Below are positions 36,456 to 45,948 of a stretch of DNA of 64,000 nucleotides, piece by piece (position 1 is the first letter of the stretch; each line of letters starts with the position of its first letter). This DNA comes from Saccharopolyspora gloriosae (lineage in GTDB: Bacteria; Actinomycetota; Actinomycetes; Mycobacteriales; Pseudonocardiaceae). Below the pieces are notes generated by a model, which did not search any database, was not told the origin of the DNA, and saw nothing but the letters and a program-made list of their open reading frames with translations. Location of the stretch: contig NZ_CP059557.1 in the NCBI RefSeq assembly GCF_022828475.1, positions 5,379,470-5,443,469 of the forward strand, read 5' to 3'. The position numbers were made by a program, and so were the translations under genes.

Positions 36456-36692
36456 GTGAACGACGTCGATCACGCCATCTTGGCGTTCGAGAGCGAGTTC
36501 TGGCGCTATCCGGGCAGCAAGGACCGCGTCATCCAGGAGCGCTTCGGCATGTCGCCGACGAGGTACTACCAGCGCCTCAACCGGTTATTGGACGAACCGG
36601 AGGCGCTGACTCAACAGCCCGTACTGGTCAACCGCTTATTACGCAGACGAGCGGAACGATCGGACCGAAGAGCCGCGACACCTCGTCGCTGA
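36456..36692 (+). CDS. DUF3263 small DNA-binding-like protein
   Basis: A 78-residue actinobacterial DUF3263 protein: HAILAFESEFWRYPGSKDRV, IQERFGMSPTRYYQRLNRLL, then an Arg-rich tail ending ERSDRRAATPRR. The core looks like a small helix-turn-helix (RFGMSPTRYYQRLNRL). Members are widespread in actinobacteria and of unknown role. The start is GTG at 36456 after a G-rich site. It converges on the amidase gene. Confidence 0.85.
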   Translation: MNDVDHAILAFESEFWRYPGSKDRVIQERFGMSPTRYYQRLNRLLDEPEALTQQPVLVNRLLRRRAERSDRRAATPRR

Positions 36693-36725
36693 GCTTTCAC
36701 CGTCGTTCCGCCCGCCCGAGCCGCG

Positions 36726-37661
36726 TCAGGCCGTAGTGCGAGCCTGCTGTTCCGGGGTGAGTTGGCGGTCCTGCTGGATGCGGACGAGTTCTGCCAACAG
36801 CGGAGCCGCCTGTTCCGGTGGCAGTGCGGCGAACGCGGCCTTGATCGACTCGGCGTCGGCGGGCTGCGCCGGGGCCTGGCCGTCGCCTTTCGTGGTCTGC
36901 TGCTGCGGCACGGCGGGCGCCTGCTGCGGCGCGGGAGTCTGGGTGGCGATCAAGCCGTTGACCAGATCCACCAGCATCGCCACCGGCGTGCGCGGGCCGA
37001 GCGCGGTGTTCCACCCGGCGATCTGCCCTTCCGGTCCGCGCGGGCCGAGCAGCTCGTTCTCGATGCGGCGCAGGATCGCGTCCTGTTCGGGCGTCATGTC
37101 GGCGTTCTCCTGTTCGTTCGTGGCGAGTTCGGCCCGGAAGCGGTCCAGGTCGACGTGCCCCGGATCGATCTTGCCGGTCACGCTCGTCTCCTTGTGCCCG
37201 CGCGATGCTTCGTACGGTTCGCCCAGGTGATCGAGCACCGCTTTGGTCGCGGCCAGCGCGGCGGCGTACTGCTCGGGACTCGGCCCTTGCTCGACGCCCT
37301 GGTAGTCCCATTCGAATCCCACGTAGAGCGTGTTGCCGTCGCCCGCGGACACCGGCCCCGAGGCCTGTGCCTTCCCAGCGTGGTTGGCGCGGCCCGCCGA
37401 GATCAAGTGCACCACTCCGTCGAAACCGATCAGCCCGTGGCACAGCGGCCCGGCCAGATCGGACCGACCGTCGATCACCAGTTGCAGGCTGGGCGCCGGG
37501 TTCTCGTAGGAGGCGACGGTGGCGGTGTGGTGTTGGAGCACTCCGACCGGCTCCGGCTGCGCACCGGAACTCGCCGTGCGCTCTTGCCACCCCGGCGTCT
37601 CGACGACGGTCACCCCCGCCGCTCGCAACACGTCACCGAGCCATACCAGCGGCAGGGCCAT
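36726..37661 (-). CDS. N-acetylmuramoyl-L-alanine amidase (PGRP/amidase_2) with a Pro/Gln-rich tail
   Basis: A 311-residue protein. Residues 1-175 form an amidase_2/PGRP domain that cuts peptidoglycan stem peptides. The zinc ligands are likely in GVLQHHTAT and GHKETSVTGKIDPGHVD. No signal peptide is visible: it begins MALPLVWLGDVLRAAGVTVV. The rest is a coiled, Pro/Gln-rich region (PAPQQAPAVPQQQ) with a helical end. Lack of a signal and the domain order resemble phage endolysins. I chose the ATG at 37661 with GGGAG upstream over an upstream frame to 37718. Confidence 0.75.
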   Translation of the reverse strand: MALPLVWLGDVLRAAGVTVVETPGWQERTASSGAQPEPVGVLQHHTATVASYENPAPSLQLVIDGRSDLAGPLCHGLIGFDGVVHLISAGRANHAGKAQASGPVSAGDGNTLYVGFEWDYQGVEQGPSPEQYAAALAATKAVLDHLGEPYEASRGHKETSVTGKIDPGHVDLDRFRAELATNEQENADMTPEQDAILRRIENELLGPRGPEGQIAGWNTALGPRTPVAMLVDLVNGLIATQTPAPQQAPAVPQQQTTKGDGQAPAQPADAESIKAAFAALPPEQAAPLLAELVRIQQDRQLTPEQQARTTA

Positions 37662-37984
37662 GCTGATCACTCCCCTGGCGGCGTCCGAGCCGCGTTCGCG
37701 TCGCTTGCCTGCTGCCATCGTGTCCTGCGATCAGCCGCCCCGACCACGCCTGATCGGATGAATTGCCGCCCACCGGCCGTCCGCGGCGCGGTGAACGGGC
37801 ACCTGCGGACGCGTGCGCGGCTTCCGCAAGAATCCCGAACCGCGCCGGATCCCGCCCGGCCGGTTCCCCGCGAACGCTCCACATCGGACCCGTTCGAGCG
37901 GGACGACCAGGAGCGTCCACCCCGGAGCCACGGCCTGCTCGATGCCCGGCGCCGCACGCGGCGAGGCCGTGCGATTCTGGCGGT

Positions 37985-39187
37985 ATGAATTCCGAAGGCG
38001 CAGGTGAACAAGGCAAACGTGTTTCCGCGATCACCTTGCGTGCACTGGAACGGGCATCCGGCGATCTGGCCACCGCGAGCATCAACGCGATGGAGGAGCG
38101 GCTGCCGTGGTTCCGCCGGCTGCCCGCCGACCAACGGGCGAGCGTGCTGCTGGTGACCCAGACCGGGGTCTCGAACTTCGTGGCATGGCTGCAGGACCCG
38201 ACGGAGGCCATCCGCTTGACCGCGGAGGCGTTCCGCGCCGCCCCGAAGGACCTGTCGCGTTGGGTGAGCCTGCGTCAGACGCTGGATCTGGTGCGCGCGG
38301 CGATCGACGTGTTCGAGCATCAGCTGCCGGAACTGGCCGAACGGGACGAGGAACGCACCGCGCTCACCGAATTGATCCTGCGCTACACGCGGGAGATCGC
38401 GTTCGCGGCGGCCACCTCGTACGCGGCGGCGGCGGAGGCCCGCGGGGCGTGGGACGCGCGGCTGGAGGCGCTCGTCGTGGACGGCATCGTGCGCGGCGAC
38501 CCGGAGGAGTCGCTGCTGTCCAGAGCGGCGGCGCTCGGCTGGGAACCGGGTTCGGAGGCGACGGTGCTGGTCGGCACCGCGCCCTCGGACGATCCGCCGA
38601 CGATCGTCTACCAGGTGCGCAGCCGCGCGGCCCGCGCCGGACGTCCGGTGCTGCTGGGCGTGCAGGGCACCCGGCTGGTGGTGGTGTTCGGCGGCCCCTC
38701 GAACGACCGGGCCACGCACGAGGCGGCGAGCAAGCTCTCGGAGGCCTTCGACGACGGGCCGGTGGTCGTCGGCCCCACCACGTCCAGCCTCTCCGAAGCG
38801 CACCGATCCGCGTCGGACGCGATGTCCGGGCTGCGCGCGGTGGTGGCGTGGCCGACGGCGCCGCGCCCGGTGCTGGCGGAGGATCTGCTGCCGGAACGCG
38901 CGCTGGCGGGGGACCCGGAGGCGGAGCGCCAGCTGGTGGAGGTCATCGTGCTGCCGCTGGTGGACGCGGGCGGAGCGCTGCTGGAAACGGTGGACACCTA
39001 CCTGGAGCTGGGCGGGGTGCTGGAGAACTGCGCCCGGCAGTTGTACGTGCACCCGAACACGGTGCGGTACCGGCTGCGCAGGGTCGCCGAACTCACCGGG
39101 CGCACTCCCTCGAACGCGCGAGACGCGCTGGTGCTGCGGGTGGCGTTGTCGGTGGGCCGACTGGCACGCGCCCGCGGCTTGTGGTGA
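37985..39187 (+). CDS. fasR: PucR/CdaR-type regulator of fatty acid synthesis (FasR)
   Basis: A 400-residue regulator with an N-terminal helical region, a central GGDEF-like/CdaR segment and a C-terminal PucR helix-turn-helix (ENCARQLYVHPNTVRYRLRR, VAELTGRTPSNARDALVLR). FasR in Streptomyces and Mycobacterium directly activates the fabD-fabH-acpP-fabF operon. The same operon lies 225 bases downstream on the same strand, so identity is strong. The ATG at 37985 gives the normal length. Acyl-CoA response is known for mycobacterial FasR and is assumed here. Confidence 0.88.
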   Translation: MNSEGAGEQGKRVSAITLRALERASGDLATASINAMEERLPWFRRLPADQRASVLLVTQTGVSNFVAWLQDPTEAIRLTAEAFRAAPKDLSRWVSLRQTLDLVRAAIDVFEHQLPELAERDEERTALTELILRYTREIAFAAATSYAAAAEARGAWDARLEALVVDGIVRGDPEESLLSRAAALGWEPGSEATVLVGTAPSDDPPTIVYQVRSRAARAGRPVLLGVQGTRLVVVFGGPSNDRATHEAASKLSEAFDDGPVVVGPTTSSLSEAHRSASDAMSGLRAVVAWPTAPRPVLAEDLLPERALAGDPEAERQLVEVIVLPLVDAGGALLETVDTYLELGGVLENCARQLYVHPNTVRYRLRRVAELTGRTPSNARDALVLRVALSVGRLARARGLW

Positions 39188-39412
39188 TCACGCCGCTGCC
39201 TGGTCACCGTCCTGCGGCGGCTCGGTGAACGCTGGTGAGCCGGGTTGGCGCGCAGTTGCCCCGGAAGTGATCGAACCGACATGAGCAACAATGATTCACG
39301 CTCCGTGATGCCCGAATCAGGATGGCCGTTGTAGACACTCCACAAGATTGCGCCTCGGACTTCGTCCGTGTCGACATCACGCCGATCTAGGTCGGGGATG
39401 TGTAGTAGCAGG

Positions 39413-40375
39413 GTGATCGCGCTCCTCGCCCCCGGCCAGGGCTCTCAGGCCCCTGGCATGCTGACGCCCTGGCTCGAACTCGACGGCGCCCGCGAGCGTG
39501 TTGCGGCCTGGTCCGAGAGCGCGGGGCTGGATCTGGTGCGGCTGGGAACCACCGCCGACGCCGACGAGATCAAGGACACCGCCGTCACGCAGCCGCTGGT
39601 GGTGGCGCTGTCGCTGCTCGCCGCCGAGCAGCTGCGGGACCGGTTCGACATTCCCGCCGAGACTCCGGTCGCGGGGCACTCGGTGGGCGAACTGGCGGCC
39701 GCCGCGATCGCGGGAGTGCTCTCGCCGGACGACGCGGTGGCGCTGGCCGCGGTGCGCGGCCGGGAAATGGCCGCCGCCTGCGCGCTGGAACCGACAGCGA
39801 TGTCGGCGGTGATGGGCGGTGACCCGGACGCCGTCGTGAGCCACTTGGAGTCTCTCGGGCTGGACCCGGCGAACTGCAACGGCGCCGGGCAGATCGTCGC
39901 CGCGGGACGCAAGCCCGCGCTGGAGGCGCTGGCCGAGGAACCGCTGACCGGGACGAAGGTGCGGCCGCTGGCCGTCGCCGGGGCGTTCCACACCCGGTTC
40001 ATGGCGCCCGCGCAGGAAGCGTTCGGCGCGCACGCCGACAAGGTCGCGGTCGAGGACCCCGCGTTCCGGCTGCTGTCCAATGCGGATGGTTCCGTCGTCG
40101 AGGCGGGCGACGAGTTCGTGCGCCGCCTCGTCGCGCAGATCACCCGGCCGGTGCGCTGGGACCACTGCATGGCCACCCTCACCGAGCGGGGCGTGCGGGC
40201 CGTGGTCGAGTTCCCGCCGGCCGGCGCGTTGACCGGCCTGGTGCGCCGTGAGCTCAAGGGCACCAAGACCGTGGCGCTGAAGAAGCCCGAAGACCTCGAC
40301 AAGGTCGCCGACCTGCTGGCCGCGGACTCCGAGGAGCCCGCCCAGGACGCGAACATCTCTGGGAGCGACGCGTGA
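39413..40375 (+). CDS. fabD: Malonyl-CoA:ACP transacylase
   Basis: A 320-residue enzyme that loads malonyl groups from CoA to ACP. The catalytic Ser90 is in VAGHSVGELAAA and the His in VAGAFHTRFM; the N-terminal LLAPGQGSQAPGML is canonical. I start at the GTG at 39413 to match the family. An ATG at 39398 (5 residues earlier) has AGG spaced 6 bases upstream and is possible. First gene of the fasR-controlled operon; its end overlaps fabH by four bases. Confidence 0.95.
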   Translation: MIALLAPGQGSQAPGMLTPWLELDGARERVAAWSESAGLDLVRLGTTADADEIKDTAVTQPLVVALSLLAAEQLRDRFDIPAETPVAGHSVGELAAAAIAGVLSPDDAVALAAVRGREMAAACALEPTAMSAVMGGDPDAVVSHLESLGLDPANCNGAGQIVAAGRKPALEALAEEPLTGTKVRPLAVAGAFHTRFMAPAQEAFGAHADKVAVEDPAFRLLSNADGSVVEAGDEFVRRLVAQITRPVRWDHCMATLTERGVRAVVEFPPAGALTGLVRRELKGTKTVALKKPEDLDKVADLLAADSEEPAQDANISGSDA

Positions 40376-41352
40376 GCAAACCGACCCTGCGCCAGTCCAC
40401 CGGTCCGGCGGCCACCAAGCTGCTCGGTTTCGGTAGCACCCAGGGCAACCGGATCGTGACCAACCACGATCTGGCGAAGACCGTCGACACCAACGACGAG
40501 TGGATCCAGCAGCGCGTCGGCATCGTGCACCGCCGCCTCGGCGATGACGACCAGACCGTGGTCTCGATGGCGATCGAGGCCGGTTCGAAGGCGATCGCCG
40601 ACGCGGGCCTGACCCCGGCCGACGTGGACCAGGTGATCATCGCCACCTGCACGATGCCGGGCGGCATCCCGAACGCCGCCGCGCAGGTCGCCGACCAGAT
40701 CGGCATCAAGGCCTCCGGCGCCTTCGACCTCAACGCCGCGTGCGCCGGGTTCTGCTACGCGTTGAGCATGGCTTCCGACATGGTGCTCGCCGGGTCGGCC
40801 GGCCGGGTGCTGGTGATCGGCGCCGAACGCTTCCAGGAGTGCATCGACTGGCAGGACCGGGCGAACTGCATCATCTTCGCCGACGGTGCCGGCGCGGCGG
40901 TCGTGGGACCGTCCGACGAGCCCGGCATCGGCCCGGCCACGCTGGGCAGTGCCGGCGATCTGGTCGACACCATCTACCTGCGCGACGGCAAGTACATCTA
41001 CCAGGAGGGCCAGGCGGTCTTCCGCTGGGCGACGACGCAGATCGCCCCGGTCGCCAAGCGCGCCGTGGAGCTCGCGGGCCTGGAACTGTCCGATGTGGAC
41101 GCGCTGGTGGCGCACCAGGCGAACCTGCGCATCGTCGAGGGCATCGCGAAGAAGCTGCAGAGCCAGGGTGCCCGCGATGACCTGGTGATCGCTCGTGACA
41201 TCGTCTACTCCGGCAACACCTCCGCCGCTTCGATCCCGCTCGCCATCGACCACATGCGGTCGGCGGGCGAGCTCTCCAGCGGGGACGTGCTGCTGCTGGT
41301 CGGCTTCGGCGCCGGACTGTCCTACGCCGGCCAAGTCGTGATCTGCCCCTGA
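40372..41352 (+). CDS. fabH: Beta-ketoacyl-ACP synthase III
   Basis: A 326-residue KAS III that starts fatty acid chains by condensing acyl-CoA with malonyl-ACP. Cys124 lies in NAACAGFCYA, the His in VAHQANLRIV and the Asn in YSGNTSAASIPLAI. The GTG overlaps the fabD stop. In this phylum the enzyme prefers branched or short acyl-CoA primers, not visible from sequence. Second gene of the operon. Confidence 0.95.
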   Translation: MSKPTLRQSTGPAATKLLGFGSTQGNRIVTNHDLAKTVDTNDEWIQQRVGIVHRRLGDDDQTVVSMAIEAGSKAIADAGLTPADVDQVIIATCTMPGGIPNAAAQVADQIGIKASGAFDLNAACAGFCYALSMASDMVLAGSAGRVLVIGAERFQECIDWQDRANCIIFADGAGAAVVGPSDEPGIGPATLGSAGDLVDTIYLRDGKYIYQEGQAVFRWATTQIAPVAKRAVELAGLELSDVDALVAHQANLRIVEGIAKKLQSQGARDDLVIARDIVYSGNTSAASIPLAIDHMRSAGELSSGDVLLLVGFGAGLSYAGQVVICP

Positions 41353-41422
41353 GCGTTCGCGCTCACCGGATACCACCGCGGGCACGCCCGAGGTGACACC
41401 GCAACAGAGGAAAGGAACCACC

Positions 41423-41662
41423 GTGGCGAACGAGGAAATCGCGCAGGGTCTGGCAAGCATCGTCGAAGAGGTCGCGGGCGTGGACGCCGACGACGTCACG
41501 ATCGAGAAGTCGTTCGTCGACGACCTCGACATCGACTCGCTGTCGATGGTCGAGATCGCCGTGCAGGCGGAGGACAAGTTCGGCGTGAAGATCCCCGACG
41601 ACGAGCTGGCGAACCTCAAGACCGTGGGTGATGCGGTGGACTACATCACCAAGAACGCATGA
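41423..41662 (+). CDS. acpP: Acyl carrier protein (housekeeping)
   Basis: A 79-residue acyl carrier protein. Phosphopantetheine is attached at Ser39 in DDLDIDSLSMVEI. GTG at 41423 with AGGAAAGGAACC upstream; the in-frame ATG at 41393 is too long. Its stop overlaps the fabF ATG (ATGA). Standard third gene of the actinobacterial fab operon, and distinct from the ACP at 6.4 kb. Confidence 0.95.
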   Translation: MANEEIAQGLASIVEEVAGVDADDVTIEKSFVDDLDIDSLSMVEIAVQAEDKFGVKIPDDELANLKTVGDAVDYITKNA

Positions 41663-42906
41663 CGGCGACCGACGTCGTCATCACCGGGATGGGCGCGACG
41701 ACACCACTCGGTGGTGACGTCGCGTCCACCTGGGACGGTCTGCTGACCGGCCGCAGCGGCGTTCGCAGGCTCACGGAGGAGTGGGTCGACAAGTACGACC
41801 TGCCCGCCAAGATCGGTGCGCCGCTGGTCGTCGATCCTTCCGAGGTGCTGCCTCGGGTGCAGCTGCGGCGGCTGGACCGTTGCCAGGCGATCGCGATCAT
41901 CGCGGCTCGCCAGGCGTGGAACGACGCCGGTTACGACATGCCCACCGACGAGCACGAGTCGGTGGATCCGGATCGGCTCGGTGTCGCGCTCGGCACCGGC
42001 GTCGGCGGGCCGGTGACGCTGCTCAACCAGGACGACCTCCTGGAGGAGCACGGGCTGCGCAAGATCTCTCCGCTGACCGTGCCGATGCTCATGCCCAACG
42101 GTCCCGCCGCGCACGTCGGCATCGACCTGCGCGCCCGGGCCGGTGTGCACTCCCCCGCCTCCGCCTGCGCTTCCGGAGCGGAAGGGCTGGCGCGGGGCTG
42201 GGACATGATCCGTTCCGGGCAGGCCGACGTGGTGGTCGCCGGTGGTGCGGAATCCTGCATCCACCAGATCACCGTCGCCGGGTTCTGCCAGGCCAGGACG
42301 CTGAGCACGCGCAACGACGAGCCGGAACTGGCCTCGCGCCCGTTCGACACGGGCCGGGACGGCTTTGTGCTCGGCGAGGGTGCGGGCGTGGTGATCCTGG
42401 AGAGCGCCGAGCACGCCAAGGCTCGCGGGGCGCGGATCTACGGGCGGCTCGCCGGGGTCGGCATCACCGCGGACGCCTACCACATCACGGGTAGCCACCC
42501 GGACGGCATCGGCCAGGTCAACGCCATGACGCAGGCCGTGCGCACCGCGGATCTGTCCACCTCGGAGGTCGAGCACGTCAACGCGCACGCGACCTCCACC
42601 GTGGTCGGTGATGTGGGCGAGGCCGCGGCCATCCGCAAGGCGTTCGGCGACGGGGTCTCGCTGACCGCGCCGAAGGGCGCGCTCGGGCACCTCGTCGGCG
42701 GCGCGGGCGCGGTGGAGAGCATCGTGACGTTGCTGTCGATCTACCACGGGCAGATTCCGCCCACCCGCAACCTCGACGAGCTCGACCCGAAGGTCGAACT
42801 GGACGTGGTGACGGACAAGCCGCGCCAGGTCGAGCTGTCGGCCGCGGTGAACAATTCCTTCGGTTTCGGCGGGCACAACGTGGCGCTCGCATTCGCCAAG
42901 GCCTGA
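41659..42906 (+). CDS. fabF: Beta-ketoacyl-ACP synthase II
   Basis: A 415-residue KAS II that elongates fatty acids. The Cys is in SPASACASGAEGLA, the two His in VNAHATSTVVGD and KGALGHLVGGAG. Coupled to acpP by a four-base overlap. It closes the fab operon and is followed 65 bases later by a strong hairpin. The stand-alone KS at 5.2-6.4 kb is a different branch. Confidence 0.95.
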   Translation: MTATDVVITGMGATTPLGGDVASTWDGLLTGRSGVRRLTEEWVDKYDLPAKIGAPLVVDPSEVLPRVQLRRLDRCQAIAIIAARQAWNDAGYDMPTDEHESVDPDRLGVALGTGVGGPVTLLNQDDLLEEHGLRKISPLTVPMLMPNGPAAHVGIDLRARAGVHSPASACASGAEGLARGWDMIRSGQADVVVAGGAESCIHQITVAGFCQARTLSTRNDEPELASRPFDTGRDGFVLGEGAGVVILESAEHAKARGARIYGRLAGVGITADAYHITGSHPDGIGQVNAMTQAVRTADLSTSEVEHVNAHATSTVVGDVGEAAAIRKAFGDGVSLTAPKGALGHLVGGAGAVESIVTLLSIYHGQIPPTRNLDELDPKVELDVVTDKPRQVELSAAVNNSFGFGGHNVALAFAKA

Positions 42907-42970
42907 TTCGCGGGTCGCCGCGCGTGTGCGCGGGAGCCGGAACCTCAGGCGGCGTGCCAGGACCTGCTCG

Positions 42971-43002
42971 ACAGCCCCGAATGCATCTCACTTCGGGGCT
43001 GT
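42971..43002. terminator. Terminator of the fab operon
   Basis: ACAGCCCCGAA (42971-42981) pairs perfectly with TTCGGGGCTGT (42992-43002) around a 10-base loop. It lies 65 bases beyond fabF and just before the stop of the convergent gene, so it probably serves both. Confidence 0.8.
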
Positions 43003-43027
43003 CTTCGGGACCCCTCCGCGATCGGTG

Positions 43028-43612
43028 TCAGCAGCGGACGGCGAGGGCGCTGCCGGGGAGGCTGTTGGTGTCCAGCCGGAACCCGCCCGCGTCGACCACC
43101 ATCGGATACACCACCGACCAGCGCAGGCAGGACGATTCCAGGCCCGGCGGGGCGGCCTTCGGATCCTGGGTGCTGACGAACGTCATCAGGATGCGCAGCG
43201 AGTCCTTCGGGCCGGGTTCGACCCGGTGCACCTTGACCGCGGCGTCCCGGGTGGTGGCGTACTCCTGCTGCCACTTGTCCTCGGGAAGCTGCTTCTGCTT
43301 CTCCTCGACGACGGTGGCCTTCCACGTTTCGTACCGGCGCATGTTGATCGCGTTGAAGTGCATCTGCAGCGTCCAGCGGATGTCGGCGCTGTCGGGGTGC
43401 GCTTCCGCGTCCGGCGTGAATTCGATGTTCGCGAGGTGCGAACCGTCCGACTCGGGCGTTCCCCCGGGCATGCCCGCGCGCACCGGCGAGGAGTAGGAGC
43501 GCTGCGCGATGATCCCGCCGACACCTGCCGCGAGCAGCACCAGCACGGCGATCGGCACGCCCCACTTCAGCCAGGAGTGGTTCGATCGGCCTGCCGGAGA
43601 TTTCGCCTGCAC
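43028..43612 (-). CDS. Membrane-anchored hypothetical protein
   Basis: A 194-residue protein with one N-terminal membrane helix (WGVPIAVLVLLAAGVGGIIA) and an extracytoplasmic domain of about 150 residues. The domain contains NIEFTPDAEAHPDSADIRWT and RYETWKATVVEEKQKQLPED, and ends with two cysteines (ESSCLRW..LAVRC) that could pair. No family is recognised. The GTG at 43612 follows a GGGAAG site; the frame extends to 43768 without support. It lies next to DUF3145 and the fab operon. Confidence 0.65.
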   Translation of the reverse strand: MQAKSPAGRSNHSWLKWGVPIAVLVLLAAGVGGIIAQRSYSSPVRAGMPGGTPESDGSHLANIEFTPDAEAHPDSADIRWTLQMHFNAINMRRYETWKATVVEEKQKQLPEDKWQQEYATTRDAAVKVHRVEPGPKDSLRILMTFVSTQDPKAAPPGLESSCLRWSVVYPMVVDAGGFRLDTNSLPGSALAVRC

Positions 43613-43685
43613 GCCGATCAGCTTCCCACAGCGCGACGGGGCGGGATCGCACCGGTCACGGGTCAGGAACCCGGCCAGGACCCGC

Positions 43686-44189
43686 TCAGCCCACCCGGTG
43701 CAACCAGCTGACCGGGGCACCGTCGCCCGCGTGGCGGAACAGCTCCAGCTCCTGGTCCCACGCGGCACCGAGCAGCTGATCGACCCGGTGGGTGAACGAC
43801 TCGGAGCCGCGGCTGTTGGCCGCGAGCGTGCGCAACTGGTCCTCGCTCACGACGATGTCGCCGTTCGCGCTGGTGCGGGCGTTCCACAGGCCGAGGCCGG
43901 GGACGTGGCAGAACCGCTGCCCGTCGATTCCCGGACTGGGATCCTCGGTGATCTCGAACCGCAGCATCGGCCAAGCGCGCAATGCGGTGACCAGGCGGGA
44001 GCCCGTTCCCGGTTCGCCGGTCCAGGTGAGTTCGGCGCGCAACTGCCCAGGCGCCGCGGGTTGCGCCGTCCAGCGGAGTTCGGTCCGCATGCCGAGTGCG
44101 CCGGCGACGGCCCACTCGATGTGCGGACAGACCGCAGACGGCGACGAGTGGACGTAGATCACGCCACCGGTGCTGCCACGGGTGCTCAC
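43686..44189 (-). CDS. DUF3145 family protein
   Basis: A 167-residue protein of the actinobacterial DUF3145 family, starting MSTRGSTGGVIYVHSSPSAV and CPHIEWAVAGALG. It ends with TRHVDQLLGAAWDQELELF-like sequence and VSWLHRVG. The family's genes recur near the fab operon in actinomycetes. Its role is not known. Starts at a GTG (44187-44189). Confidence 0.88.
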   Translation of the reverse strand: MSTRGSTGGVIYVHSSPSAVCPHIEWAVAGALGMRTELRWTAQPAAPGQLRAELTWTGEPGTGSRLVTALRAWPMLRFEITEDPSPGIDGQRFCHVPGLGLWNARTSANGDIVVSEDQLRTLAANSRGSESFTHRVDQLLGAAWDQELELFRHAGDGAPVSWLHRVG

Positions 44190-44597
44190 TGCTGACCTCC
44201 GCTGTTCGACGAGGGACGTCTTCCCCTACGACCTCGTCCGGCGGTGGCCGATCCCTCCGATCACCCGTTGTGGCGGGAGATCGGTGGTGTGCGGCGTCAT
44301 TCTGCACGGGTGTTGACCACGGACGCCACATGAAGTTGATGAACTCCCCGTACGGGGCATGTCGTTCCGATACCGTCCGAGGTACTCCCCTGCTCCCGCC
44401 GCAGCGAGATCCTTGCAGTTCCCAGGCCCGTCCGTGCGGACGAACGGGTGCCCCGGACGGCCCAACCACGCGGGTGCGGACGAGTGTCCGATACCACTCG
44501 GATGGGGGAGCACGCGCAGTAGGCGACAATGCCTGCCGGACCCGGTGGCCATAGACCGACCGGGCGACTGGAGCTCGATCGCGGAACGGAGACGGTC
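44190..44597. promoter_or_regulatory. Divergent promoter region
   Basis: About 400 bases between the leftward DUF3145 gene and the rightward membrane protein gene. It must hold both promoters. I see no gene and no strong repeat. The frame of the rightward gene extends back to 44529 but only the ATG at 44598 has a site (GGAG). Confidence 0.35.
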
Positions 44598-45857
44598 ATG
44601 CGGGTGGTGCGGCTCGGCAAGGAGCCGACCAAGATCGGCGCGGACATCCGAGCGGCCATCACCGCCTGGGGACCCGGCAGCGGCGTCTACGGCGGCGTCG
44701 CCGTCTTCGGCGCGGAACCACCGGGCGCTCCGCGAACGCTGGACGCCGTGCTGGTGCTGCCGCGCGGCATCATGGTGGTCGTCGGCATCGACCTGCCGGA
44801 CTCGGCGCTCACGCTGAACGCTCCGGTGCACACCCCGTGGACGGTCGACGGGTGGCCGCTGCTGCGCCAGACCGCTGCGGTGAACCCGGCCATGGAAGCG
44901 CTGGAGTCGGCGGCCGCGCTGGCCCGCGCGTTGCAGTCCCGTGGCGCGGAGCCGATGCCGGTCGCGGCCATCGTCGCCGTCGGCCCGTACGTCGCTCAGA
45001 TCACCCAGCCGACGAACGATCTGCATCGCGGCGTGCGGGTGCTGTACCCGTCGACGACGAGCATCCTCGCCGCCGCCCGCGAACTCGCCACCTACGAACG
45101 CCCCTGCAGGGTCGAGCCGACGCGGCACGTGCTGCGCGTCCTGGATGAGCGCGCGGGCAGGATCTCCGTCGCGGAACTGACCGCTGAGGGCTTCCCGGAT
45201 TCGGTGACACCCGATCTCGCCTCGGCGAACACGCTGCTCATCCCGAAGGTCCAGGACGAAGCACCCCCACCAGCGCCTGCCGAGAAGCCGAACGCACTGC
45301 GGGCACGGCTGAGCGGGACCTCGCGGCGCACGAGGCTGATCGCGCTCGGCGTTGCCGCGGTCGTGCTGGCCGGCGCGGTGCTGTCGTTGCTGTGGGCCGG
45401 TGGTTCGGAGCCGGATGTCGTCGCGCAACGGGTGGACGGGATCTCGTTCGAGCGCACCGGTGCCGAGCTCGGCGGCGACTGCGCAGAATCCTCGTTCGGC
45501 GATGTGCGGGCCTGGTTCCAGCGGCATCCGTGCGTGGCGCTGTCCAGGCAGGTCTTCGACAGTGCGGCCGCGGGCCGGACGGCGACGGTGTCCCTCGCGG
45601 TCGTGGACCTCGGCGATGCGACTCCGGCGCGGAATCTGCGGGAACTGCTGAACACACCGGGGTCGGGCGGTGTCGCCGACCTGGCCGCCGAACCGGGCGT
45701 GCCGGGCGGGTTCGACGGCTCGGCGCAGGCGGTGCAGCAGACTGGCTCGCGAGTGCGGATCGTGCAGGCCGCCTGGGCCACCGGCAAGTCCGATCCGGAC
45801 GACGTCGCGCTGCGCGTCCTCGCCGAACGCGGCCTCAGACTGCGCACACCCGAGTAG
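44598..45857 (+). CDS. Membrane protein of unknown function with NERD-like N-terminus
   Basis: A 419-residue protein. Residues 1-120 (RVVRLGKEPTKIGADIRAAI, then LDAVLVLPRGIMVVVGIDLP) faintly recall a NERD nuclease-related domain, but the catalytic set is not clear. One membrane helix lies at about 248-268 (LIALGVAAVVLAGAVLSLLW). The C-terminal 150 residues are extracytoplasmic and hold two cysteines (GDCAESS and HPCVAL). It may be a cell-surface regulator. No family is claimed. ATG at 44598 with GGAG upstream. Confidence 0.6.
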   Translation: MRVVRLGKEPTKIGADIRAAITAWGPGSGVYGGVAVFGAEPPGAPRTLDAVLVLPRGIMVVVGIDLPDSALTLNAPVHTPWTVDGWPLLRQTAAVNPAMEALESAAALARALQSRGAEPMPVAAIVAVGPYVAQITQPTNDLHRGVRVLYPSTTSILAAARELATYERPCRVEPTRHVLRVLDERAGRISVAELTAEGFPDSVTPDLASANTLLIPKVQDEAPPPAPAEKPNALRARLSGTSRRTRLIALGVAAVVLAGAVLSLLWAGGSEPDVVAQRVDGISFERTGAELGGDCAESSFGDVRAWFQRHPCVALSRQVFDSAAAGRTATVSLAVVDLGDATPARNLRELLNTPGSGGVADLAAEPGVPGGFDGSAQAVQQTGSRVRIVQAAWATGKSDPDDVALRVLAERGLRLRTPE

Positions 45858-45948
45858 GTCCGAAGTGCCGACGAAGCCCCTCCGAACGAGGTGAATGCCT
45901 CCTTTGAGCGTGAAGTGGTCCCTGTTTGTTGGACTGGGTGAGTGAAGG

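Noticed and set aside
39445-41619. 724-codon open frame on the - strand over fabD-fabH-acpP
   Set aside because: Shadow of three recognised genes in the other direction.
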